Shown piece by piece: positions 17,735 through 27,363 of a DNA stretch of 64,000 nucleotides (position 1 is the first letter of the stretch; each line of letters opens with the position of its first letter). The position numbers were made by a program, and so were the translations under genes. Origin of the DNA: Conexibacter woesei DSM 14684 (GTDB lineage Bacteria; Actinomycetota; Thermoleophilia; Solirubrobacterales; Solirubrobacteraceae). The notes under the pieces are model-generated. The model worked only from the letters and a program-made list of their open reading frames with translations, was not told the DNA's origin and ran no database searches. The stretch is from assembly GCF_000025265.1 (NCBI RefSeq), contig NC_013739.1:744001-808000 (forward strand). Direction: 5' to 3'.

Positions 17735-18691
17735 TCAGAGGACGCTGAGCGCCTGCAGCAGCGAGACGCCGAGGACGCCGACGAGGGCGATCGCCGTCGT
17801 CCAGGCGATCGCGGAGGCTGTGAGTCGGAGATCGAGGCCGGTGCGGTGGGCGACGAGCACGGTGTTGACGCCTGCCGGCGCCGCCGCGAGCAGGGCGTAG
17901 ACGGGCGGCAGGTCGATCACCAGCGCTGAGATGCCGATCAGCAGCAGCGGCATCACCGCCATCCGCAGCACGACGGCGACGGCGACCGGGCGCGTGAGGG
18001 GCGGCGGGACGCGCAGCGTGCCGTCCTCCGCCTCGTCCGCGAGCGTTATCCCCACCACGATGAACCCCAGCGGCAGGAGCGCGAACACGGCCAGCCTCGA
18101 CGGCGTCACCAGCACCTCCGGCGCCCACGCCTCGGGCACCGCGAGCGCGATCAGCATCACGTAGCCGACAGGGTTGCGCAGCAGCGTGCCGACCACGTGG
18201 CCGCCCATCCGCCATCGATCGCCCCGTCGTCCCTCGCCCGCCGTGCCGAACAGCGCCCCGACCGTGAAGCTGCCGAGCGCGAACGCCGGCGCCGACACGA
18301 GCACGTCGTACGCGACTGCCTGTGCGAACGCTCTCTGCGAGAACAGCGCCGCCGCCAGCGGCAGGCTGAAGAAGCCGGTGTTCGCCTGGATCACGCAGAC
18401 GATCGCGGCGCCGGTCGCCGGTCGGTCGAGACCGAGCGGCCCGCGCGCGAGCAGCCACATCAGCACGCCCGTCCCGGCGAGCGCGCAGATCGCGAGCACG
18501 AGGCCGAACCCGACGTCCGCCGTCAGGTGCAGGCGCGCGATGTTCACGTACGCCACGAACGGCATCAGCACCCACAGCATCGTCTGGACGAGCGCGTGCC
18601 GGATCCTGTGCGCGACGCCCGGCGCGGTGCGCCGCTCCAGCAGCACGCCCGCCGCGACGGCGAGCACGACCGTGCCGACGATCGCGATCAC
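17735..18691 (-). CDS. AEC-family membrane transporter
   Basis: A 318-residue inner-membrane protein of the auxin efflux carrier family with about ten hydrophobic segments in two halves. Family features are the early LVQTMLWVLMPFVAYVNIA segment, the central QANTGFFSLPLA block and a C-terminal AAAPAGVNTVLVAHRTG segment. Substrates of bacterial members include dicarboxylates and amino acids; none can be assigned here. I chose GTG 18691, where hydrophobic sequence starts; the frame extends further but runs antisense into the kinase gene. It is divergent from the Kdp sensor kinase. Confidence 0.82.
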   Translation of the reverse strand: MIAIVGTVVLAVAAGVLLERRTAPGVAHRIRHALVQTMLWVLMPFVAYVNIARLHLTADVGFGLVLAICALAGTGVLMWLLARGPLGLDRPATGAAIVCVIQANTGFFSLPLAAALFSQRAFAQAVAYDVLVSAPAFALGSFTVGALFGTAGEGRRGDRWRMGGHVVGTLLRNPVGYVMLIALAVPEAWAPEVLVTPSRLAVFALLPLGFIVVGITLADEAEDGTLRVPPPLTRPVAVAVVLRMAVMPLLLIGISALVIDLPPVYALLAAAPAGVNTVLVAHRTGLDLRLTASAIAWTTAIALVGVLGVSLLQALSVL

Positions 18692-18773
18692 GCAGGCGGG
18701 CGATCGGCGAGACGCGGCATCGCGCCCGATCCTCGCAGGAACGCTGCGCTGCCGGCGTCTCGCCGCGCGGGAG

Positions 18774-18779
18774 TACGCT
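18774..18779 (+). promoter_or_regulatory. Putative -10 box TACGCT of kinase gene
   Basis: TACGCT ends 9 bases before GTG 18789, with no Shine-Dalgarno match between. Confidence 0.4.
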
Positions 18780-18788
18780 GACGGAATC

Positions 18789-20203
18789 GTGGTCCGCTCG
18801 ACCTCATCGCTGCTGATGCGCGACACTCGCCCGCCGCTGTGGGCCGGCGTCGTCGCGGGCGCGGCGGCGGTCGCCTTCACGACGCTGGCGATCTACCCGC
18901 TGCGCGAGATCGTCCCTGCCGTCTCGACCGGCGTGATCTACCTGTTGGCGGTGCTGCTCGTCGCGAGCTGGTTCGGTCTCTGGGTCGGGCTCGGGACGGC
19001 GGTCGCGAGCGCGCTCGCGTTCAACTGGTTCCACATCCCGCCGACCGGGCGCTTCACCGTCTCCGACCCGCAGAACTGGGTAGCGCTGGCGGTCTTCCTC
19101 GTCGCGGCGGCGATCGCCTCGACGCTCGCCGAGATCGCGCGCGCCCGTACACGGGAGGCCGAGCTGCGGCGCCGCGAGGCCGACCTCGCCGCGGACCTCG
19201 CCCGCCTGCTGCTCGGCGGCAGCGACATGCGCTCCGCTCTCAGACCCGCCGCCGACCGCCTCGCCCGCGCGCTCGCGCTGCCGGGTGCGACGATCGAGCT
19301 GGGCGACGGCGACGGTGACGGCGGCGACGCCGACGGGGCGATCCCGCTGCTCGCCCAGGGCGAGCGGATCGGAACGCTGCGGCTCGACGCCCCCGCGACC
19401 GACGAGGCACTCGGCCGCGTCGTGCCCGGGCTGGAGGCGATCCTCGGTGTCGCGCTCGAACGCGAGGCGCTTCAGCAGGACATCGTCGAGACGCAGGCGC
19501 TGCGCCGCACCGACGTCATCAAGACCTCGCTGCTGCGCGCCGTCTCGCACGACCTGCGCTCGCCGCTGACGGCGATCGCCACCGCCGGCGAGGCGCTCAC
19601 TTCGCCCAACCTCACCGACGCCGAGCGCGCCGAGCTGGCCGCCGCCGTCACCGGCGAGTCGCAGCGGCTCTCGCGCCTCGTCGACAAGCTGCTCGACCTC
19701 TCCCGCCTGCAGGGCGGCGCGGCCGACCCACGCCGCGAGTGGTGCTCGGTCGAGGAGGTCCTGCGCGTCGCGATCGACGAGACGCCGCACCCCGCCGGCT
19801 TCAACGTCGGCATCGACCGCGACCTCCCGCTCGTCCGCGCCGACGCCGTTCAGCTCGAGCGCGCCTTCGCCAACCTGCTGGAGAACGCCGCTCGCTACGG
19901 CGGCGACCATCCGGTCGCGGTCCGCGCGCGCGTCGTCGGCCACCGCCTGCTGATCCGCATCGTCGATCGCGGGCCCGGCATCCACGGCCGCGAGCTGGAG
20001 CGGATCTTCGAGCCGTTTCACCGCGCGCCGGAGACGCGCAACGACGGCCACGTCGGCTCCGGCCTCGGCCTCGCCGTCGTGCGTGGCTTCATCGAGGCCA
20101 ACGACGGCCGCGTCTGGGCCGAGTCACTGCCCGGGCAGGGGACCACGTTCGTCGTCGAGCTGCCGGTCGAAGAGGTCCGCGAGCCGGTCGTGGAGGGGGT
20201 GGG

Positions 20204-20207
<4 letters not shown>
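18789..20207 (+). CDS. Sensor histidine kinase, KdpD C-terminal type
   Basis: A 472-residue membrane kinase that corresponds to the C-terminal part of KdpD. Three to four short hydrophobic segments at about 15-115 form a DUF4118 domain (FNWFHIPPTGRFTVSDPQNW). A short GAF-like region follows, then the H-box VSHDLRSPLTAI with the phosphorylated His, the N-box ANLLENAARYG and the ATP-lid glycine motifs DRGPGIHG and GSGLGLAVVRGF. The N-terminal KdpD sensor and Usp domains are missing here and are encoded separately at 25552-26727. The stop overlaps kdpE by four bases (ATGA). It should phosphorylate KdpE at low K+. Confidence 0.9.
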
Positions 20208-20878
<671 letters not shown>

Positions 20879-20897
20879 GCGAAACCACCTTCACAAC

Positions 20898-20926
20898 ATC
20901 TTGATGCCGGCCGTCTGAATCTTGAT
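20898..20926 (+). promoter_or_regulatory. Direct repeats, possible KdpE sites
   Basis: ATCTTGAT occurs at 20898-20905 and 20919-20926, each followed by a CCGGCC block. The 21-base period puts both copies on the same face of the helix. OmpR-family regulators bind such tandem repeats, and the site lies 35-60 bases before the first small gene of the kdp operon. Confidence 0.5.
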
Positions 20927-20960
20927 CCGGCCTGGGCGGGGCCGCCCCCACAGTGATGGC

Positions 20961-21041
20961 ATGGACTTGATCGCCATCGCACTCGCGGTTCTCTTCTTCG
21001 CCGCGATGCTCGCCCTCATCGAAGGACTGGAGCGGACATGA
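20961..21041 (+). CDS. 26-residue membrane micro-protein
   Basis: ATG 20961 opens a 26-residue frame, MDLIAIALAVLFFAAMLALI followed by EGLERT, which is one membrane helix with a charged C-terminus. Its TGA overlaps the kdpF start (ATGA at 21038), just as kdpF overlaps kdpA, which argues for real translation. I recall similar tiny frames before kdpF in other bacteria but cannot cite a family. It may be an extra subunit or stabiliser of the Kdp complex; that is inference. Confidence 0.6.
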   Translation: MDLIAIALAVLFFAAMLALIEGLERT

Positions 21042-21127
21042 GCGCCGGCAACCTGATCGGGCTGCTCGTCTCGATTCTCATCTTCGCGTACCTCGCCTAC
21101 GCCCTCCTGCGCGGGGAGAAGCTCTGA
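21038..21127 (+). CDS. kdpF: Potassium-transporting ATPase subunit KdpF
   Basis: A 29-residue single-helix protein, MSAGNLIGLLVSILIFAYL followed by AYALLRGEKL, matching the KdpF pattern of a hydrophobic helix ending YALxRxE. KdpF stabilises the KdpABC complex in the membrane. It overlaps the preceding micro-protein by four bases and shares one base with kdpA (TGATG at 21125-21129). Confidence 0.85.
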   Translation: MSAGNLIGLLVSILIFAYLAYALLRGEKL

Positions 21128-22857
21128 TGACCGCAGAGGGCTGGATCCAGATCCTCGTCTTCTTCGCCGTCCTGACGGCCTTGACGCCGCTGATCGGCGC
21201 CTACATGCACAAGGTCTTCCGCGGCGACGCGATCCTGGCCCCGGTGCTCGGCCCCGTCGAGCGCGGCTTCTACAAGCTGCTGCGCGTCGACCCCAGACAG
21301 GAGCAGGACTGGAAGGCGTACGCGCGTGCAGTGCTGTTCTTCAGCCTCGGCTCGTGGCTGTTGCTCTACGCGATCCTTCGCCTGCAGGGATCGCTTCCGT
21401 TCAACCCGGCCGGCTTCGGCGCCGCGCCGGCCGACGTCAACTTCAACACCGCCTCGTCGTTCGTCGCGAACACGAACTGGCAGTACTACGCCGGCGAGAC
21501 GACGCTCTCCAACTTCAGTCAGATGGGCGGCCTCGCCGTCCAGAACTTCCTCTCCGCCGCGGTCGGCATCGCCGTCGTGATCGCGGTCATCCGCGGCTTC
21601 TCCGCGCGCAGCCTCAGAACGCTCGGCAACTTCTGGTCCGACCTCACACGGACGCTGCTGTACATCCTGCTGCCGATCTCGTTCGTCGGCGCGCTCTTCC
21701 TCGTCTCCCAAGGCGTCGTGCAGTCGCTCTCGCCGGCCGAGGCGTTCACGAGCCTCGAAGGCGTCAGACAGGCGATCACGCTCGGACCGGTCGCCTCCCA
21801 AGAGGTGATCAAGCTGCTCGGCACCAACGGCGGCGGCTTCTTCAACGTCAACTCCGCGATGCCGTTCGAGAACTCCAGCGGGCTCGTGAACTTCTTCGAG
21901 ATGCTGCTGATCCTGATCATCCCGGCGGGCCTCACGGCGACGTTCGGCCGGATGGTCGGCAACCGCCGCCAGGGCTGGGCGATCTACGGTGCGATGTTCG
22001 CGATGTTCGCGGTCGCCGTCGCGATCGTCTACGCCGCCGAGGGTCACGGCTCGCCCGCGCAGCACCTCGCCGGCATCGAGGGCGGCAACTTCGAGGGCAA
22101 GGAGACGCGCTTCGGCATTCCGTCCAGCGCGCTCTTCGCCGCCGTCACGACGGTCGCCTCCTGCGGCGCGGTCAACGCGGCGATGGAGTCGTTGACCGGC
22201 ATCGGCGGCGCCGTCCCGATGGCGAACATGATGACCGGCGAGGTGATCTTCGGCGGCGTCGGCTCCGGCCTCTACGGCATGCTGATGTTCGTCATCCTCG
22301 CGGTCTTCATCGCGGGCCTGATGGTCGGCCGCACGCCCGAGTTCCTCGGCAAGAAGATCGGCGCCCGCGAGATCAAGCTGACGATGATCGGGACGCTCGC
22401 GGTGCCGCTGTTCGTGCTCGTCCTGACGGCCGCCGCGATCTCGTCCAAGTACGGCTTGAGATCGATCTACAACGGTGGCCCGCAGGGCTTCTCCGAGACG
22501 CTCTACGCCTACGTCTCGCAGACGAACAACAACGGCTCCGCGTTCGCCGGCTACACCGGCTTCGTCCAGCCCAACGGGCCCGGCAACAGCGGCGCGTTCG
22601 GGATCACCTTCGCCGACCTGCTCGGCGGCGGCGCGATGCTCGCCGGCCGCTTCCTGCCGCTGCTCGCGGTGCTGGCGATCGCCGGCGCGCTCGCGGGCCG
22701 CAAGGTCGCGCCGGCCGGCCCAGGCACGATGCGCACCGACACCGGCACGTTCACGGTGCTGACGGTCGGCACGGTCCTGCTCGTCGCGCTGCTCACCTTC
22801 GTCCCCGCACTCCTGCTCGGCCCGGTCGTGCAGGGCCTCACGGATCGGATGTTCTGA
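21127..22857 (+). CDS. kdpA: Potassium-transporting ATPase subunit KdpA
   Basis: The 576-residue channel-like subunit that binds and translocates K+ in the high-affinity Kdp-ATPase. It has about ten hydrophobic segments and four pore-loop repeats; the clearest are NTNWQYYAGE, the GTNGGGFFNVNSAMPFEN block near residues 235-250 and a TTVASCGAVNAAMESLTGIGG region. Length fits the family. The start shares a base with kdpF and the stop with kdpC. Downstream the order is kdpC then kdpB, not the usual kdpB then kdpC. Confidence 0.95.
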   Translation: MTAEGWIQILVFFAVLTALTPLIGAYMHKVFRGDAILAPVLGPVERGFYKLLRVDPRQEQDWKAYARAVLFFSLGSWLLLYAILRLQGSLPFNPAGFGAAPADVNFNTASSFVANTNWQYYAGETTLSNFSQMGGLAVQNFLSAAVGIAVVIAVIRGFSARSLRTLGNFWSDLTRTLLYILLPISFVGALFLVSQGVVQSLSPAEAFTSLEGVRQAITLGPVASQEVIKLLGTNGGGFFNVNSAMPFENSSGLVNFFEMLLILIIPAGLTATFGRMVGNRRQGWAIYGAMFAMFAVAVAIVYAAEGHGSPAQHLAGIEGGNFEGKETRFGIPSSALFAAVTTVASCGAVNAAMESLTGIGGAVPMANMMTGEVIFGGVGSGLYGMLMFVILAVFIAGLMVGRTPEFLGKKIGAREIKLTMIGTLAVPLFVLVLTAAAISSKYGLRSIYNGGPQGFSETLYAYVSQTNNNGSAFAGYTGFVQPNGPGNSGAFGITFADLLGGGAMLAGRFLPLLAVLAIAGALAGRKVAPAGPGTMRTDTGTFTVLTVGTVLLVALLTFVPALLLGPVVQGLTDRMF

Positions 22858-23441
22858 TGAAACGCGATCTCCAAGCCTCGGTCGTCGCGCTGATCGTCTT
22901 CACGATCGTGCTCGGCCTCCTCTACCCGCTCGCGGTCACCGGCGTCAGCCAGGTCGCCTTCAACGACGCCGCCAACGGCAGCCTCGTGAAGGTCGACGGC
23001 AGAGTCGTCGGGTCGCGGCTGCTCGGCCAGGGCTTCAGAGGCCCGCGCTACTTCCACAGCCGCCCCTCGCAGACCGAGTGGAACCCGTCGGCGACCGCGT
23101 TCAGCAACGCCGGCCCCAACGGCGCCGACACGCGTGACGCGATCGCTGCCAACGCCGACGCCTACCTGAGGCTGGAGGGCAGATACGACGCCTCGTTGAC
23201 GCGCGGCGAGATCCCGCCGGACGCGGTCCAGACCTCCGGCTCTGGCGTCGATCCGCACATCACCCCGGCGAACGCGCGCATCCAGGCGCACCGCGTCGCA
23301 GAGGTGCGTGGGCTGCCGCTCGACCGCGTCAACGCCCTGATCGACGACAACACCGACGGCCGCGGCCTCGGGCTCTTCGGCCAGCCAGGCGTCAACGTCC
23401 TCGAACTCAACCTCGCGCTCGACAAGGAGACCACCAGATGA
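22857..23441 (+). CDS. kdpC: Potassium-transporting ATPase subunit KdpC
   Basis: A 194-residue subunit with one N-terminal membrane helix (about 8-30, ending [10 protein letters not shown]) and an extracytoplasmic domain. Family motifs are GSRLLGQGF, the YFHSRPS block, SNAGPNG and [15 protein letters not shown], ending [15 protein letters not shown]-like ([16 protein letters not shown]). KdpC is thought to raise the affinity for ATP or K+. Its position between kdpA and kdpB, overlapping both (TGATG with kdpA, ATGA with kdpB), is the unusual feature. Confidence 0.95.
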   Translation: MKRDLQASVVALIVFTIVLGLLYPLAVTGVSQVAFNDAANGSLVKVDGRVVGSRLLGQGFRGPRYFHSRPSQTEWNPSATAFSNAGPNGADTRDAIAANADAYLRLEGRYDASLTRGEIPPDAVQTSGSGVDPHITPANARIQAHRVAEVRGLPLDRVNALIDDNTDGRGLGLFGQPGVNVLELNLALDKETTR

Positions 23442-25552
23442 CCGGCGTCACGCAAGCGCCGCCGAGCGTGCCGCCGACGCAGAGCGGTCCGCGCGCCCAG
23501 CAGCGCTCGCTGCTGGAGCCGGCGATCCTGCGCACGGCCGCGCTGGAGTCGCTGCACAAGCTCGACCCGCGCCGGATGGTGCGCAACCCGGTCATGTTCG
23601 TCGTCGAGATCGGCGCGCTGCTGACGACGCTCGTCTGGATCGTGCAGGCGTTCGGCGGCTCGATCTCGGGCGCCGGGTCGGATCCCGCCTGGTACACGTT
23701 CGTCGTCACGATATGGCTGTGGCTGACGGTCATCTTCGGCAACTTCGCCGAGGCGATCGCCGAGGGCCGCGGTCGCGCGCAGGCGGCATCGCTGCGGGCG
23801 ATGCGCAGCGAGACGCTCGCGCGGCTGCAGGGCGGCGGCGAGAAGCCGGCCGGCGAGCTGATGCCGGGCGACGTCGTGCTGGTCGACGCGGGCGAGGTGA
23901 TCCCAGGCGACGGGACCGTGATCGAAGGGATCGCGTCGGTCGACGAGTCGGCGATCACCGGCGAGTCGGCACCCGTCATCCGCGAGGCGGGCGGCGACCG
24001 CTCAGCCGTCACGGGCGGCACGCGCGTGCTGTCGGACCACGTCGTCGTCGAGATCACGCAGAAGCCGGGTGAGTCGTTCCTCGACCGCATGATCGCGCTC
24101 GTCGAGGGCGCCAGCCGGCGCAAGACGCCGAACGAGGTCGCGCTCGGCATCCTGCTCGCGGGCCTGACGCTGATCTTCCTCGTCGTCGTCGTGACGCTGC
24201 GCCCGTTCGCCGACTACGCTGGCACCGAGACGTCGCTGGCGACGCTGATCAGCCTGCTCGTGGCATTGATCCCCACGACCATCGGAGCGCTGCTGAGCGC
24301 GATCGGCATCGCCGGCATGGACCGTCTCGTGCGCCGCAACGTGCTCGCGCTGAGCGGCCGTGCGGTCGAGGCGTCCGGCGACGTCGACGTGCTGCTGCTC
24401 GACAAGACCGGCACGATCACGCTCGGCAACCGCCAGGCGTCGGAGTTCGTGCCGATGCCCGGCGTGACCGAGCGCGAGCTGGCCGAGGCGGCGCAGCTCG
24501 CCTCGCTCGCCGACGAGACGCCCGAGGGCCGCTCGATCGTCGTGCTGGCGAAGGAGCGGCTGGGCATCCGCGCTCGCGAGCTGGCCGAGCACGACGCGCA
24601 TTTCGTCCCGTTCACCGCGCAGACGCGGATGTCCGGTGTCGACGTCGACGGCGTGCGCCTGCGCAAGGGTGCCGGCGACGCGATCGAGAAGTGGATCGCG
24701 GCAGAGGGCGGCACCAACCCGCCCGAGCTGAGAGCCGCGATGGACCGGATCGCGCGTGACGGCGGCACCCCGCTCGCCGTCGCCCGCGACAACCAGGCGC
24801 TCGGCGTCGTCCACCTCCAGGACGTCGTCAAGGAAGGCATGCGCGAGCGGTTCGACCACCTCCGCGCGATGGGCATCCGAACGGTGATGGTGACCGGCGA
24901 CAACCCGCTGACGGCGGCGAAGATCGCGCAGGAGGCCGGCGTCGACGACTTCCTCGCGGAGGCGACGCCGGAGGCGAAGCTCGCGCTGATCAAGGAGCAG
25001 CAGGAGGGCGGCCGGATGGTCGCGATGACTGGCGACGGCACCAACGACGCGCCCGCGCTCGCGCAGGCCGACGTCGGCGTCGCGATGAACACGGGCACCC
25101 AGGCGGCGCGTGAGGCCGGCAACATGGTCGACCTCGACTCCAACCCGACGAAGCTGATCGAGATCGTGGAGGTCGGCAAGCAGCTGCTGATCACGCGGGG
25201 TGCGCTGACGACGTTCTCGATCGCAAACGACATCGCGAAGTACTTCGCGATCCTGCCGGCGATCTTCGCCGCCACGTATGCGACGAGCGCGGACGGCAGC
25301 GGCCCGCTCGACAAGCTCAACATAATGAACCTCGGGACGCCGCGCTCGGCGATCATCTCGGCGATCATCTTCAACGCGCTCGTGATCCCGATGCTGGTCC
25401 CGCTGGCACTGCGCGGCGTCCGCTTCCGCCCGCTCGGCGCGACGCAGCTGCTGCGCCGCAACCTGATGATCTACGGCCTCGGCGGCTTGATCGCGCCGTT
25501 CATCGGCATCAAGCTCGTCGACCTCGTGGTGCACAACCTGCTGGGAGCGTGA
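23438..25552 (+). CDS. kdpB: Potassium-transporting ATPase ATP-binding subunit KdpB
   Basis: The 704-residue P-type ATPase subunit that drives Kdp transport. The phosphorylation motif DKTGTIT has its Asp at residue 322; the actuator loop reads [11 protein letters not shown], and [26 protein letters not shown] is the hinge motif. The [18 protein letters not shown] membrane region is typical of KdpB. It starts within the kdpC stop (ATGA) and its stop shares a base with the following KdpD-type gene. Confidence 0.95.
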   Translation: MTGVTQAPPSVPPTQSGPRAQQRSLLEPAILRTAALESLHKLDPRRMVRNPVMFVVEIGALLTTLVWIVQAFGGSISGAGSDPAWYTFVVTIWLWLTVIFGNFAEAIAEGRGRAQAASLRAMRSETLARLQGGGEKPAGELMPGDVVLVDAGEVIPGDGTVIEGIASVDESAITGESAPVIREAGGDRSAVTGGTRVLSDHVVVEITQKPGESFLDRMIALVEGASRRKTPNEVALGILLAGLTLIFLVVVVTLRPFADYAGTETSLATLISLLVALIPTTIGALLSAIGIAGMDRLVRRNVLALSGRAVEASGDVDVLLLDKTGTITLGNRQASEFVPMPGVTERELAEAAQLASLADETPEGRSIVVLAKERLGIRARELAEHDAHFVPFTAQTRMSGVDVDGVRLRKGAGDAIEKWIAAEGGTNPPELRAAMDRIARDGGTPLAVARDNQALGVVHLQDVVKEGMRERFDHLRAMGIRTVMVTGDNPLTAAKIAQEAGVDDFLAEATPEAKLALIKEQQEGGRMVAMTGDGTNDAPALAQADVGVAMNTGTQAAREAGNMVDLDSNPTKLIEIVEVGKQLLITRGALTTFSIANDIAKYFAILPAIFAATYATSADGSGPLDKLNIMNLGTPRSAIISAIIFNALVIPMLVPLALRGVRFRPLGATQLLRRNLMIYGLGGLIAPFIGIKLVDLVVHNLLGA

Positions 25553-26727
25553 TGGAGGCGGCGACGCGGTCGAGAACCGGCAGGCTGAAGGTCTTCCTGG
25601 GAATGGCTGCGGGCGTCGGCAAGACGTACCGGATGCTCCAGGAAGGCCAGGCCGAGGCCGAGAGCGGCCGCGACGTCGTGATCGGATACCTCGAGCCCCA
25701 TGGCCGCGCGGAGACCACCGCGCAGGCCAGGGGGCTCGAGGTCGTTCCGCGCCAGCGCGTCGAGCACCGCGGCGCGTTCCTGGAGGAGATGGACCTGCGC
25801 GGGATCCTTTCGCGCGCGCCGGAGCTGTGCCTGATCGACGAGCTGGCGCACACGAACGCGCCCGGCCTCCTGCACGCCAAGCGCTACGAGGACGTCGCCG
25901 CCGTGCTCGCCGCCGGGATCGACGTCTTCTCGACCGTCAACGTCCAGCACCTCGAGTCGCTCAACGACACGGTGGCGGAGCTGACGACGACGCGCGTGCG
26001 CGAGACGGTGCCCGACGAAGTGCTGGGCGAGGCGGACGAGCTGGTGCTGATCGACCTCACGCCGGAGGCGCTGATCGAGCGGCTGCGCGCGGGCAAGGTC
26101 TACCCGCGAGAGCGGATCGAGTCGGCGCTCAACAACTTCTTCCGCATCGAGCACCTGTCCGCGCTGCGCGAGGTCGCGCTGCGGCAGGTCGCCGAGGAGG
26201 TCGAGGCGCGCCGCGTCGTCGGCCCGCTGCCGGCCCGCCGCAGCGGCGACGGCGAGCGGATCGCGCTGAGCGCGGCGCCGGCCGCGATCGGCGAGCGGCT
26301 GCTCGCGCTCGTGACGCCGGCGCCGGTCTCCCAGCGGGTCGTGCGGCGCGCATGGCGCTCGGCGCAGCGGCTCGGCGCCGACCTCGACCTGCTGTGGGTC
26401 CAGCCGGCCGGCCGCGAGCTGAAGCCCGAGCAGGCCGAGCAGCTCGACGCGCTGCGGCGGCTCGCGGTCGTGCTCGGCGCGCACCTGCTGGTCGAGCCGG
26501 GCGACGACCTCGTCGCCGTAGTGCGGCGCGTCGCCCACGACCGCAGAACGACGTACGTGCTGATCGGCGAGCCGCGGCCGCGCAACGCCCTGCGGCGGCT
26601 GCTGCGGCCGTCGCTGCCGAGCCGTCTGCTCGACGCGCTGCCCGGCATCGACGTGCGCATCGTCGCCGACCGCACGCGGCGCGCGGCGGCGGTCGACGAG
26701 CAACAGGAATGGAGTGGAGAAGCATGA
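25552..26727 (+). CDS. Detached KdpD N-terminal sensor with Usp domain
   Basis: A 391-residue soluble protein equal to the N-terminal half of KdpD. The KdpD domain occupies about residues 10-220 with a Walker A motif (GMAAGVGKTYRM), LIDELAHTNAPG and STVNVQHLESLND; a Usp-like domain follows at about 240-385. The membrane, dimerisation and kinase parts are absent and are found in the separate gene at 18789-20207. It is the fifth cistron after kdpF-A-C-B, sharing one base with the kdpB stop. It probably binds nucleotide and modulates the split kinase or the pump; that is inferred. Confidence 0.9.
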   Translation: MEAATRSRTGRLKVFLGMAAGVGKTYRMLQEGQAEAESGRDVVIGYLEPHGRAETTAQARGLEVVPRQRVEHRGAFLEEMDLRGILSRAPELCLIDELAHTNAPGLLHAKRYEDVAAVLAAGIDVFSTVNVQHLESLNDTVAELTTTRVRETVPDEVLGEADELVLIDLTPEALIERLRAGKVYPRERIESALNNFFRIEHLSALREVALRQVAEEVEARRVVGPLPARRSGDGERIALSAAPAAIGERLLALVTPAPVSQRVVRRAWRSAQRLGADLDLLWVQPAGRELKPEQAEQLDALRRLAVVLGAHLLVEPGDDLVAVVRRVAHDRRTTYVLIGEPRPRNALRRLLRPSLPSRLLDALPGIDVRIVADRTRRAAAVDEQQEWSGEA

Positions 26728-27299
26728 TCCTCGACGTCGTCATCACGCTCGCGAGCCTCGCGGCCGCCGCGGCCATCGCGTGGGTGGTGCGCGGCCGGCG
26801 GGCGCGCAACGGCGTGCCGGCGCCCGGCCCGAGACGTGTCCTGTTCCCGTTCCTCGGCCGCTCGCTCTCCAAGCCGGCGCTGCAGGCGGCGCTGCGGCTC
26901 GCGCGCGCGGAGGGCGCGACGCTCGTTCCCGTCTACCTCGCGGAGGTCCCGCGCCACCTGCCGCTCGACTGCGCGCTGCCCGGCCAGAGCGCCGTCGCGC
27001 TCGCGCTGCTCGACGCGATCGAGCAGGACGCGCGCCGCTGCGGCGTGCCGGTCGACGCGCGGATCGAGAAGGGCCGCGACTCGCGCCACGCGCTGCGCGA
27101 GATGATGGCCCACGAGCGCTACGACCGGATCGTGCTGGCGGCCGAGACCGCGAACGGCGGCGACGGCTTCAGCCCGGACGAGACCGCGTGGCTGCTCGCG
27201 AACGCGCCGGGCGAGATCGTCGTGCTGCGGCCCGATCGCGTCAACGGGAACGGCCGCCACGACGCGCGCGAGCGGCCGGTGGTCGCGAGCGCGGCGTAG
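26724..27299 (+). CDS. Membrane-anchored Usp-like protein
   Basis: A 191-residue protein with one N-terminal helix (ILDVVITLASLAAAAAIAWVV), a basic stop-transfer (RGRRAR) and a cytosolic Usp-like domain (PRRVLFPFLGRSLSKPALQAALRLA, then LVPVYLAEVP, RIVLAAE and GEIVVLRP). The glycine-rich ATP loop of ATP-binding Usp proteins is not obvious. It overlaps the KdpD-type gene by four bases (ATGA), the last gene of the kdp unit. It may tether the detached KdpD sensor to the membrane, but nothing in the sequence proves this. Confidence 0.75.
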   Translation: MILDVVITLASLAAAAAIAWVVRGRRARNGVPAPGPRRVLFPFLGRSLSKPALQAALRLARAEGATLVPVYLAEVPRHLPLDCALPGQSAVALALLDAIEQDARRCGVPVDARIEKGRDSRHALREMMAHERYDRIVLAAETANGGDGFSPDETAWLLANAPGEIVVLRPDRVNGNGRHDARERPVVASAA

Positions 27300-27315
27300 G
27301 CGGTGCTCGCGACGG

Positions 27316-27350
27316 GCGCCCCGAGCCGGCGCGTCCGGCGCGCGGGGCGC
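27316..27350. terminator. Hairpin between kdp operon and uvrA-like gene
   Basis: GCGCCCCG (27316-27323) pairs with CGGGGCGC (27343-27350), with an inner GCCGG/CCGGC helix. It separates two convergent units and probably terminates both. Confidence 0.55.
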
Positions 27351-27363
27351 GGCGGCTGCCGGC

